Counted from the first letter of the stretch, positions 5,657 to 11,549 are shown. The stretch is 13,751 nt of DNA from Actinobacteria bacterium 13_2_20CM_68_14 (GCA_001914705.1 MNDB01000014.1:1-13751), one strand, 5' to 3'. Notes: generated from the sequence alone by a model not told the origin. Numbers and translations are program-made.

Positions 5657-5911
5657 ATCTCCGAAAAGGAGCAGAAGATCGAAGTGGACGGCGAGGTTCT
5701 CGAGTCCTACAAGAGCGGCATGTACCGCATCGCGCTCGATAACGGCCATGAGGCCCTCGGCTACACGGCCGGGAAAATGCGCCGGTACCGGATCAAGATC
5801 CTGATCGGCGACCGGATCAAGCTCGAGCTGTCGCCGTACGACCTGACCCGCGGGCGGATCGTCTACCGCTACCGCGAGTCGGACGGAAACGTCGCGCAGC
5901 CGCCCGTCTAG
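5657..5911 (+). CDS. infA: Translation initiation factor IF-1-like protein, probable ATC start
   Basis: 84-residue S1/OB-fold protein. IF-1 binds the ribosomal A site and assists initiation. From 5657 it reads (M)SEKEQKIEVDGEVLES, matching the usual IF-1 opening M-x-K-E-x-x-I-E. Conserved blocks follow: GMYRIALDNGH (21-31), GKMRRYRIKILIGD (39-52) and ELSPYDLTRGRIVYR (57-71). About 13 C-terminal residues extend past the usual end. The only standard start in frame is GTG at 5684, which would delete the first nine residues including part of strand 1 and has only an AAGGAG site 12 nt away. ATC at 5657 has ideal Shine-Dalgarno spacing. Position 36 is Tyr where many IF-1 proteins have His. It lies beside a cold-shock gene rather than in a ribosomal-protein cluster, so it may be a second IF-1 copy. 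Confidence 0.85.
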   Translation: MSEKEQKIEVDGEVLESYKSGMYRIALDNGHEALGYTAGKMRRYRIKILIGDRIKLELSPYDLTRGRIVYRYRESDGNVAQPPV

Positions 5912-6591
5912 GCGGAATTGGTTTCTAGGAACTCGAGCACCCGCCGCCAGGCGTCCTCGGATGCTTCGGCGAACTCCTCGTAGCGGCGGTCGAAGAAGCT
6001 ATGCGGCGCGCCCTCGTAGGTGACGAGCTCGTGCTCGACGCCGGCATCGGTCAGGCCCCGCTCGAACGCCTCGTTCATCTCCGCGGTGATGTTCTGGTCG
6101 GCGCCCGCCTGGAGCGCGAGGATCGGCGCTTCCAGCTCGGCCGCGCGCTGGGTCGGCCCCGGGGCGCCGTCGCGTTCGCCCGGATTCCCGTAGAAGCCGA
6201 CCGCACCGGCAAGGCCGTGTCCCGAGGCGGCGGCCAGCCAGGAGTTACGGCCGCCGAAGCAGAAGCCGACGGTGAAGATCGCGCGGGCGACGTGCGGCGC
6301 GTACTCGAAGTCGTCGCCCCGCTTCGCCGCGCCCGCCGTCCGACCGAAATAGTCGATCGCGACCGCGTCGAAGCCGCGCTCGGCGAAGCGGAGGGCAAGC
6401 TCCTCGTAAAAGCGATAGAGCCCCCGAACATCCGGGAGAATGACGATGCCGATCCCGTTCGGCTCCTCGGGGGTCGCCTCGAAGGCTGCGAAGCGGTTGC
6501 CGTCGGCCGCCTCGAGCTCGATGTCATTGTGCGAAACCGCAGCGCCCGCGATTCGGGGGACCGGCGGCAGCGAGTCGAGATCGAAGCACAT
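5908..6591 (-). CDS. Dienelactone hydrolase family protein, possibly with an internal deletion
   Basis: 227-residue alpha/beta hydrolase of the dienelactone hydrolase family, probably cytosolic. ILPDVRGLYRFYEELALRFA (51-70) precedes the nucleophile Cys111 in VGFCFGG. Likely Asp165 (GADQNIT) and His197 (APHSFF) complete the Cys-Asp-His triad. Between FEYAPH (95-100) and ARAIFTVGFC (102-111) I expect about 25-30 residues of helix in close relatives, so an in-frame deletion is suspected. The ATG at 6591 lies 5 nt after the stop of the upstream G1 peptidase, so co-transcription is likely. Its TAG overlaps the TAG of the IF-1-like gene on the other strand (CTAG, 5908-5911). The substrate is unknown. 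Confidence 0.85.
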   Translation of the reverse strand: MCFDLDSLPPVPRIAGAAVSHNDIELEAADGNRFAAFEATPEEPNGIGIVILPDVRGLYRFYEELALRFAERGFDAVAIDYFGRTAGAAKRGDDFEYAPHVARAIFTVGFCFGGRNSWLAAASGHGLAGAVGFYGNPGERDGAPGPTQRAAELEAPILALQAGADQNITAEMNEAFERGLTDAGVEHELVTYEGAPHSFFDRRYEEFAEASEDAWRRVLEFLETNSA

Positions 6592-6596
6592 GGGAC

Positions 6597-7400
6597 TCAG
6601 CCGGTAGGCGGAGTCAGGTCTTGCCAGGTGACTGCGAACGAGCCTCCGTCAGGGCCAACGGCTCCGGGAATCGCGTTCGCACCGGCCTGAGAATCGCTGC
6701 TCGGAAGGTCGCCGTGGAGCTCGATCGCCGTCTCCGACCAGACCGGGTCGGTGATACGACCCCTGTGGCCCTTGACGCTCGCCGTGCTACGCGAGAAAGC
6801 CACCGTGCCGAAGTTCGTCAGCGGCAGGGTCGTGCAGTTACCGACGGAGTCGCAGCCGCTCGGCGCTTCCGCGACCCATTCGGCTGAGCCCAGGTCGGGC
6901 CGAGCCATATGGAGCTTCCTCGTGAAGAGCCTATTGGTGGTGACGTTCTTGATCCGAATGAGGACGGTTGTCTTGGCCACCGAGACCGTGGCCGAGAACG
7001 TGTCGCCGGGCCGGACCGACATCTTCAGCATCACCGGCGCCTTCGGATAGAGCTCATACCAGGCCGTGTAGGACGGCGTGCCGGACGAGCAGTTCGCGAG
7101 CGTGCCGGTCTGCTCGACCGCGAAGGAATTGTTCGAGAAGCCGCCGAGACCGACCCAGAACGCGGAGTAGGTCGGCGACCGGTCGGCGCACGTCGCGGCC
7201 GGCTGCACCCACTTGCCGGTGACGCTCGTGAAGGACTTCCGGGCCGTGACCGCATAGCCGGCCCAGTTCGTGCTCGCCTCGGTGCCCGCCCCGGCTTTGA
7301 GTCCCTGCTGGAGCCCGAAGTACGCCTGCGCCGGCGCCGCGCCCGCAGAGCCTGCCGAGAGCGCGGCCGTGCAAACGACGATGGAGAGAAGTCCCTTCAC
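6597..7400 (-). CDS. Secreted G1 family glutamic endopeptidase (eqolisin-like)
   Basis: 267 residues, GTG start. A signal peptide covers about residues 1-26 (LLSIVVCTAALSAGSAG, then APAQA). The mature part has the eqolisin pattern: STNWAGYAV (43-51), GKWVQP (62-67), FWVGLGGF (81-88), catalytic-type Gln97 in VEQTGT, WYELYP (114-119) and SAEWVAEAPS (172-181), which holds the catalytic Glu (175 or 178). G1 enzymes use a Gln-Glu pair and cleave proteins, typically at acid pH. Four cysteines (71, 104, 183, 189) in the mature part could form disulfides. The family was first known from fungi but also occurs in bacteria. The gene is followed after 5 nt by the dienelactone hydrolase gene and preceded by a tandem repeat. 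Confidence 0.87.
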   Translation of the reverse strand: MKGLLSIVVCTAALSAGSAGAAPAQAYFGLQQGLKAGAGTEASTNWAGYAVTARKSFTSVTGKWVQPAATCADRSPTYSAFWVGLGGFSNNSFAVEQTGTLANCSSGTPSYTAWYELYPKAPVMLKMSVRPGDTFSATVSVAKTTVLIRIKNVTTNRLFTRKLHMARPDLGSAEWVAEAPSGCDSVGNCTTLPLTNFGTVAFSRSTASVKGHRGRITDPVWSETAIELHGDLPSSDSQAGANAIPGAVGPDGGSFAVTWQDLTPPTG

Positions 7401-7410
7401 ACTTCCGCCG

Positions 7411-7416
7411 AGTGTA
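7411..7416 (-). promoter_or_regulatory. Putative -10 element of the G1 peptidase gene
   Basis: Reads TACACT on the minus strand (TANNNT), ending 10 nt before the GTG at 7400. This predicts a leader of only a few nucleotides. An A/T-rich stretch (7428-7440) lies just upstream. Confidence 0.35.
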
Positions 7417-7451
7417 CGTTCACCCTCGCCAATTTTTGTGAAATCAGGCTA

Positions 7452-7562
7452 AGAGTCGACCTCGGAAAGGTCTCAGCCGCAACTGCTCTTGCCACCGGGG
7501 ATTGGACGGGCGCCGGGCCAAGCCCGGACGCCCTCCACGTCGGCGTCGCGAGCGAGCGCCTC
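7452..7562. repeat. Tandem ~110-bp repeat, unit 1
   Basis: 111-bp unit beginning AGAGTCGACCTCGGAAAGG and ending in GAGCGCCTC. The second unit follows directly and differs at about eight positions, including two single-base indels. The unit contains a hairpin (7508-7533; GGGCG-CCGGGC / GCCCGG-A-CGCCC). No open frame is conserved between the units because of the indels. It lies between the M15 and G1 genes, both on the minus strand. Confidence 0.9.
7508..7533 (-). terminator. Hairpin in repeat unit 1
   Basis: Inverted repeat GGGCGCCGGGC / GCCCGGACGCCC with one bulged A and a CAA-type loop. It is downstream of the M15 gene in the direction of transcription and is a likely second-copy terminator. 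No T-run is seen. Confidence 0.4.
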
Positions 7563-7671
7563 AGAGTCAACCTCGGAAAGGTCTCAGCCGAACTGCTTTT
7601 GCCACCAGGGATTGGACGGGCGCCGGGCCAAGCCCGGACGCCTCCAGGTGGGCGTCGCGAGCCAGCGCCTC
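7563..7671. repeat. Tandem ~110-bp repeat, unit 2
   Basis: 109-bp unit beginning AGAGTCAACCTCGGAAAGG. A third, partial copy (AGAGTCAACC, from 7672) runs into the M15 stop codon (7676-7678). The duplicated segment therefore seems to start at the end of the M15 gene and to include its 3-prime flank. It has the same internal hairpin as unit 1. Confidence 0.9.
7618..7642 (-). terminator. Hairpin in repeat unit 2, likely terminator of the M15 gene
   Basis: Same GGGCGCCGGGC / GCCCGGACGCC hairpin as in unit 1, about 35 nt past the M15 stop on the minus strand. It is the closest stem-loop to the gene end. Confidence 0.45.
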
Positions 7672-7675
7672 AGAG

Positions 7676-8293
7676 TCAACCGCCCGTAGCCGAAAAGTGC
7701 TGGTAATCCGGCGAACCGGTCCAACGCCCTCCCCATTGCCAGCCGACGGCTGCGAAGGTACGCACGAGCAGCCCGCCGCGGACCGCCATCCCCGGCCGGA
7801 CTCTGCCGCGGTCGAGGTAGGCTCGCCCGGCGCGCGGGTGGACGCGGCCGCTTTCGAGGTAGGGATTCTCGACCGGGTTGACATCGATCGCGGAGCCGTA
7901 GGCGTGCGCCGACCAGCGCCGCGGCCCGGGGCCGATGACGTACCGGCAGTTGAAGGCAGCCGTGTTGTCGGCCTCGAGCGAACGCTCGTCCTCGCCGCCG
8001 TAAGCGTCGATCGGCCGCAGCCGTCTGATCGGAAACCGCACCGCGTAGAGCCGCGAGAACACATCGACGAGGTCCGAAACAGTGTCTTCATTGGCGACCA
8101 GCGCACCCGTGTGCGCACGCCCGTCGAAGCCCCAGTAGGTCAGCCGCACACGACGTAGCCGGGCGGGCGACACGGGACAGCCCCGGTGCCACGAGTACGG
8201 CAACTGCGCGGCGGTCACGCGCGAGACACTGTGGCTGAAGGGCGGCGCTTGCAGCGACACCGCCGCGAAGATCGCGAGCATCAGCGTCGTCAT
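7676..8293 (-). CDS. Exported M15-family peptidase (D,D-/L,D-carboxypeptidase-like)
   Basis: 205 residues with an N-terminal hydrophobic signal (MTTLMLAIFAAVSLQA). The C-terminal domain carries the zinc-peptidase signature HxxGxxxD as His130-AYGSAI-Asp137 (SAHAYGSAIDVNP) and the third ligand His199 in DYQHFS. These are the ligands of VanY/M15 enzymes that trim D-Ala or L-Ala-D-Glu bonds in peptidoglycan peptides. VRTFAAVGWQWGGRW (177-191) is also typical. The ATG at 8293 is preferred because an extension to 8425 would add 44 residues antisense to the transpeptidase gene. A TACGCT -10-like element lies 9 nt upstream. The exact bond cleaved is unknown. Confidence 0.85.
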   Translation of the reverse strand: MTTLMLAIFAAVSLQAPPFSHSVSRVTAAQLPYSWHRGCPVSPARLRRVRLTYWGFDGRAHTGALVANEDTVSDLVDVFSRLYAVRFPIRRLRPIDAYGGEDERSLEADNTAAFNCRYVIGPGPRRWSAHAYGSAIDVNPVENPYLESGRVHPRAGRAYLDRGRVRPGMAVRGGLLVRTFAAVGWQWGGRWTGSPDYQHFSATGG

Positions 8294-8302
8294 CGCGCCC
8301 CG

Positions 8303-8308
8303 AGCGTA
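8303..8308 (-). promoter_or_regulatory. Putative -10 of the M15 gene, overlapping that of the divergent gene
   Basis: Reads TACGCT on the minus strand, 9 nt before the ATG at 8293. Its terminal TA (8307-8308) is shared with the plus-strand TACTCT. Confidence 0.4.
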
Positions 8309-8312
8309 CTCT
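8307..8312 (+). promoter_or_regulatory. Putative -10 of the L,D-transpeptidase gene
   Basis: TACTCT, 9 nt before the ATG at 8322. It shares bases 8307-8308 with the minus-strand element. The GGCGGG just before the ATG is at most a poor Shine-Dalgarno site. Confidence 0.4.
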
Positions 8313-8321
8313 GCAGGCGGG

Positions 8322-9035
8322 ATGCGCTGGGGAATCGCACTCTCCGCCCTGGTCTTGCTTTGTTCTGCGGCGGCGAGCGGCAGCAGCGACGCACGGGCGT
8401 TCACGTGCCCCGCGAACCTTGCCAATCAGCTTGCCGACACAGGCTCGGCGATCCAACTGATCACCGTCGTCTCGGCGCGGGCGCGCTCGACCACCGGCTC
8501 GCTGCGCCTCTGGCGGAAGTCCGGTGAGTGCTGGGTCGGGGTCGACGGCCCATGGACGGCCCATCTCGGGCGAAACGGCGTCTCTGAGGCCAAACGCGAG
8601 GGAGACAAGACGACGCCGGCCGGAGCCTTCGGGATCCAGCCGGTGATGTACGGCGTCGGGCCCAATCCGCGTGTGCGCTACCGATATCACCGCATCGTTT
8701 GCGGCGACTGGTGGGTCGAGGACACTCGCTCGCCGTTCTACAACCGCTTCCACCACGTCCGCTGCGGGATGAAACCGCCCTTCCGAATCACGAGCGAGGA
8801 CATGTCGCGGTCGCCCATCTCGTACCGGTATCTCGCGGTGATCGACTACAACACGCACCCAATCGCCCCAGGGCGAGGCTCCGGGATCTTCCTGCACGTC
8901 AGCGCAAGCGGCGGTCCGACGCTCGGCTGCGCCAGCCTGACGAGGGCGCAGCTCGTCACAGTCCTGCCCTGGCTCGATCCGGCCGCTTCGCCGCAAATCG
9001 TGATCGGCACGGCCGCGACGATTCGGGACTACTGA
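8322..9035 (+). CDS. Exported L,D-transpeptidase (YkuD) family protein
   Basis: 237 residues. Residues 1-20 are a signal peptide (MRWGIALSALVLLCSAAASG); Cys14 is not in a proper lipobox. The catalytic segment is FLHVSASGGPTLGCASL (190-206), with His192 and the nucleophile Cys203, matching the YkuD motif HxxxxGGPTxGCxSL. DKTTPAGAFGI (95-105) is another family mark. YkuD enzymes make 3-3 peptidoglycan cross-links or attach proteins to the wall; some relatives only hydrolyse. Extra cysteines (29, 70, 127, 148) could form disulfides outside the cell. It is divergent from the M15 gene across 28 bp, so the two cell-wall enzymes may be co-regulated. It converges on a sulfotransferase gene at a perfect palindrome. 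Confidence 0.88.
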   Translation: MRWGIALSALVLLCSAAASGSSDARAFTCPANLANQLADTGSAIQLITVVSARARSTTGSLRLWRKSGECWVGVDGPWTAHLGRNGVSEAKREGDKTTPAGAFGIQPVMYGVGPNPRVRYRYHRIVCGDWWVEDTRSPFYNRFHHVRCGMKPPFRITSEDMSRSPISYRYLAVIDYNTHPIAPGRGSGIFLHVSASGGPTLGCASLTRAQLVTVLPWLDPAASPQIVIGTAATIRDY

Positions 9036-9041
9036 CTCACG

Positions 9042-9056
9042 CTTCAGAAACTGAAG
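9042..9056. terminator. Small hairpin competing with the 30-bp palindrome
   Basis: CTTCAG-AAA-CTGAAG, a perfect 6-bp stem 7 nt after the transpeptidase stop. Its right arm shares 9054-9056 with the larger palindrome, so both cannot form fully at once. Confidence 0.4.
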
Positions 9057-9083
9057 TGATGTAGGTGTACACCTACATCACTT
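9054..9083. terminator. Perfect 30-bp palindrome, probable bidirectional terminator
   Basis: Two 15-bp arms (AAGTGATGTAGGTGT / ACACCTACATCACTT) with no spacer. It is far more A/T-rich than its surroundings. It lies between convergent genes and includes the last codons and TAG (9073-9075) of the downstream sulfotransferase gene. The trailing TT on each strand is a short U-run. An operator for a dimeric regulator is the other option. Confidence 0.6.
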
Positions 9084-9882
9084 GCCAGCCGAGGTCGCGG
9101 CCGAGCAACTCGCAGAGGCGCCGGTTCGGCTCGGCGAAATGCTCCGCGAGCCGGCGCCGAGTATCAGGCCGCATCTCGGCGTAGCGTTGCTCGTAGACGC
9201 GCGGGTACGACCCGAGCGCGTGCGCCGGCGCGCCGAGGAACTCGAGCACGCGAGCGTACGTCTCCCCGGGCTCCGCGGCCAGCTCGTCGCTCGCGACGAC
9301 GAGCAGCTGCTCCCGCGGGAAGACCGCCAGCCAGCGCTCGAGCTGCTCCGCGTAGCGGCCGCGGGCGAGATACGTGTAGTCCCACCAGGCGTGGCTGAAA
9401 TAGCCGGGTTCCCGCGCGAGCCGCTCCTCCTCCCCACGCGTCCGCTCGGGCTCGGCCTCGATCGCCTCCTCGAACGTCAGCGGCTCGCGGCCGAGCGCAA
9501 CCTCGTGGTGATAGTGGGACAACGCCCGGTCGACCGGGTCGCGCAGCAGCGCGATCAGCTTGGCGTCCGAAACCGTCGCCCGCACTCGCTCCGGAGCGAG
9601 TGGATGAAAGAGGTAGCCGGGACTCGCCTCTCCGACGAGCCGGTCGCCAGGCCGCAGCGGAAAATGGCCTCGATACCAGTGGACCCCGCGACTGTAGTGC
9701 CGGTCGAAGTAGCTGACCTCCTTCCAGGCCGGGCCCGTGACGCCGGGGTGCCAGCGCAGGTACGCGTAGAGCGCCGTCGTGCCGGCCTTCTGCGCGCCGA
9801 GGATCAGGAAGCCCGGCAGCGGCCGCGCGAACGAGGTGGCGCGGCCGTAGGTCCAGACGGCATTGCGCAGCACCGCCCGCAC
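9073..9882 (-). CDS. Sulfotransferase domain protein (second of a pair)
   Basis: 269 residues. It transfers sulfate from PAPS to an unknown acceptor, possibly a glycan or lipid. The 5-prime phosphosulfate loop is FLILGAQKAGTTALYAYL (25-42), followed by KEVSYFD (54-60) and the 3-prime phosphate motif LLRDPVDRALSHYHHE (112-127). This pattern is close to heparan-sulfate-type and Sulfotransfer_1/3 proteins. The start is uncertain: GTG at 9882 gives a usual N-terminus, GTG at 9873 is possible, and a CTG at 9933 would overlap the upstream TGA as CTGA. No Shine-Dalgarno sequence precedes any of them. The reading frame stays open to 10197, but that extension reads as noncoding sequence inside the first sulfotransferase gene. 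It is likely expressed from the upstream gene's promoter. Confidence 0.85.
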   Translation of the reverse strand: MRAVLRNAVWTYGRATSFARPLPGFLILGAQKAGTTALYAYLRWHPGVTGPAWKEVSYFDRHYSRGVHWYRGHFPLRPGDRLVGEASPGYLFHPLAPERVRATVSDAKLIALLRDPVDRALSHYHHEVALGREPLTFEEAIEAEPERTRGEEERLAREPGYFSHAWWDYTYLARGRYAEQLERWLAVFPREQLLVVASDELAAEPGETYARVLEFLGAPAHALGSYPRVYEQRYAEMRPDTRRRLAEHFAEPNRRLCELLGRDLGWQVM

Positions 9883-9929
9883 GGGACGCGGGATGCGGGG
9901 AATCAGCTCTGCGGGGAGCCTTCGAGCGC

Positions 9930-10769
9930 TCAGTCGTAACCCAGTTGGCGCAAGAGCGGGCCTGCCTCGCGCTCGACGTCCTCGACCTGCTCGGGCGCCA
10001 GATCGCGGCGCCAGCGGCCGATCGAGCGGCTGTGGACCTGGCGGAGCGCCTCGGCGAGGGGCGCCGGATCCGTCTCGAGCCGGCTTGCGATCAGCTCGGC
10101 GGCGGTCGCCGGATCGGCCGCAATCTCCTCGTAGCGGATCTCGAGCGTGTGCTCGGGCGCTGCGCGAGCCGCGGTCAGGTACCGCCGCCAGGCCCATGCC
10201 GCCCGCGTCGCCTCGCGCGCGCGTATGAACTCGTCACGGCGCTCGGGCTCCACCCAGGAGCGGGGGTGCGGACCGTACGGCTGACCGGCGTCGTCGTGAC
10301 CCTCCCGCTCGCGAAGCCAGCCCCTCTCCAGCAGCGAGCAGACGACGTCGCGTCCGTCCCGGATCATGTGCAGCACGGTCGCCTGCGGATAGGCGCGCAC
10401 CGCGGCGCCGACGACGAAGCTGAGCTCCGGCGTCTGCTCGACCGGCCTCAGGTCGCGCACGAAGCCGAGCCGGCGAACGCGCTCGAGCGTCGAGCGCAGC
10501 TCCGTCGCGGCCTTGTCCTCCGGAAGCGTGGCCCAACGCTTGATGCTCGACTTCACCGGCCGAACCTCGCCGAGGTCGACGAATCCCGGCTGCGAGCCCA
10601 CGGCGCCGGCGAGGAACGTCGTTCCCGAACGAGGCGAGCCGACGACGAAGACGATCCGCTCGGTCGCGAGCTCGGGATCGCCGCCCGGCTCCCGAAAACC
10701 CCGCTGGGCGACGCGGGCGACCGTCCGCCCGTAGAGCCCTGCCTGCCGAAGCGCATCCCGTGCCGACAT
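9930..10769 (-). CDS. Sulfotransferase family protein (first of a pair)
   Basis: 279 residues. IVFVVGSPRSGTTFLAGAV (39-57) is the PAPS-binding loop. LHMIRDGRDVVCSLLERG (133-150) is the 3-prime phosphate site. LEIRYEEIAADP (209-220) and a C-terminal SIGRWRRDLAPEQVEDVE segment (249-266) are typical of bacterial Sulfotransfer_3-type enzymes. It is clearly a different subfamily from its neighbour. The ATG at 10769 is chosen over 10811 because TAGTCT stands 7 nt upstream, consistent with a leaderless mRNA. The acceptor is unknown, and no PAPS synthesis or glycosyltransferase gene is in the window. Confidence 0.87.
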   Translation of the reverse strand: MSARDALRQAGLYGRTVARVAQRGFREPGGDPELATERIVFVVGSPRSGTTFLAGAVGSQPGFVDLGEVRPVKSSIKRWATLPEDKAATELRSTLERVRRLGFVRDLRPVEQTPELSFVVGAAVRAYPQATVLHMIRDGRDVVCSLLERGWLREREGHDDAGQPYGPHPRSWVEPERRDEFIRAREATRAAWAWRRYLTAARAAPEHTLEIRYEEIAADPATAAELIASRLETDPAPLAEALRQVHSRSIGRWRRDLAPEQVEDVEREAGPLLRQLGYD

Positions 10770-10776
10770 CGCCGGA

Positions 10777-10782
10777 AGACTA
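10777..10782 (-). promoter_or_regulatory. Putative -10 element of the sulfotransferase pair
   Basis: Reads TAGTCT on the minus strand and ends 7 nt before the ATG at 10769. This is the spacing expected if transcription begins at the A of the start codon. No clear -35 or Shine-Dalgarno sequence is present. Confidence 0.4.
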
Positions 10783-10856
10783 CAAACGGCCCGATCACTC
10801 GTTCGAGCCACGCCCTAGGTGAAGAAAGCGCGGGTAGCGGCCGATCTCTTTTCGGC

Positions 10857-11549
10857 GTGGCTGCGGCGTCGATCACCCCGCGCACCTGGGCGGTACAACG
10901 CTCGCTGACATTGCTGCGCGTGTTCCTCGTCGCCAGTGCCGCGATCCTGCTCGCCGGTGCGGTCATCCTCTCGAGCGTTCTGAGCTCACGCCTGAAGGGA
11001 CAGGTGATCGACGATGCACGCTCCAGCCTGGCTCAGTACGTCGACGGCGTCCTCCACCCCCAGCTCGTGCAGCACGACGCAGTCGCCGTCCACCCGCAGC
11101 TCTCGCGGCAACTCGTCGACGAGCTTCGCCGCCGACCGGAGATCGTCACTGTGAAGGTCTGGCGCTCGAACGGCGTTCTCGCGTGGACCAATCGCGCCCG
11201 GCGCCGGATCGGCCAGCGCTTCGAGATCGACGGCAGCCTGGGGGCAGCGCTACGCAAGAACGAGTCCGTTGCGCAGATCGAGGTACCAGACCGGGAAGAG
11301 AACGCCGTCGAACGGAGCCTCGGTTTCGGGCGGCTGCTCGAGGTCTACGCTCCGATCGAGGACGCGAGCAATCACCGCGCGATCGGCGCCTACGAGATCT
11401 ACGCCGACCCAAAGCGAAGCGAGCACCTGATCACGGCGAACAAGCACGCGATCTGGGCGGCGGTGACGATGGTCTTCCTCCTTCTCTATCTGGCGCTCGC
11501 TCTCCTCGTGTGCTCGAGCAAGACGCGCTCGAGGCGGTCGCGACTCTGA
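10857..11549 (+). CDS. Membrane sensor domain, 5' half of a probable frameshifted HD-GYP gene
   Basis: 230 residues from GTG at 10857. Transmembrane helix 1 is at about 19-43 (LLRVFLVASAAILLAGAVIL). An extracytoplasmic sensor domain of about 155 residues follows, of the kind seen in bacterial receptors but not assigned to a family here. Helix 2 is at 199-218 (AAVTMVFLLLYLALALLV). Right after helix 2 the frame runs into SSKTRSRRSRL and stops at 11547-11549. In related proteins helix 2 is followed by a coiled linker and an HD-GYP output domain, and an HD-GYP domain begins here in another frame from about 11510. I read this as the front half of a broken gene. A genuine split into two proteins, or an assembly error, is also possible. 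Confidence 0.75.
   Translation: MAAASITPRTWAVQRSLTLLRVFLVASAAILLAGAVILSSVLSSRLKGQVIDDARSSLAQYVDGVLHPQLVQHDAVAVHPQLSRQLVDELRRRPEIVTVKVWRSNGVLAWTNRARRRIGQRFEIDGSLGAALRKNESVAQIEVPDREENAVERSLGFGRLLEVYAPIEDASNHRAIGAYEIYADPKRSEHLITANKHAIWAAVTMVFLLLYLALALLVCSSKTRSRRSRL

Noticed and set aside
7452..7681. CRISPR array.
   Set aside because: The units are about 110 bp, directly adjacent and diverged throughout. There are no short identical repeats with unique spacers, and no cas genes.
6909..7706. Plus-strand open frames across the G1 peptidase and the tandem repeat.
   Set aside because: The first part is antisense to the peptidase. The frame is interrupted in different ways in the two repeat units by single-base indels, so coding is not supported.
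8322..8384. Lipoprotein signal at Cys14 of the L,D-transpeptidase.
   Set aside because: The residue before the cysteine is leucine (VLLC), which does not fit the small-residue lipobox. An ordinary signal peptide is more likely.
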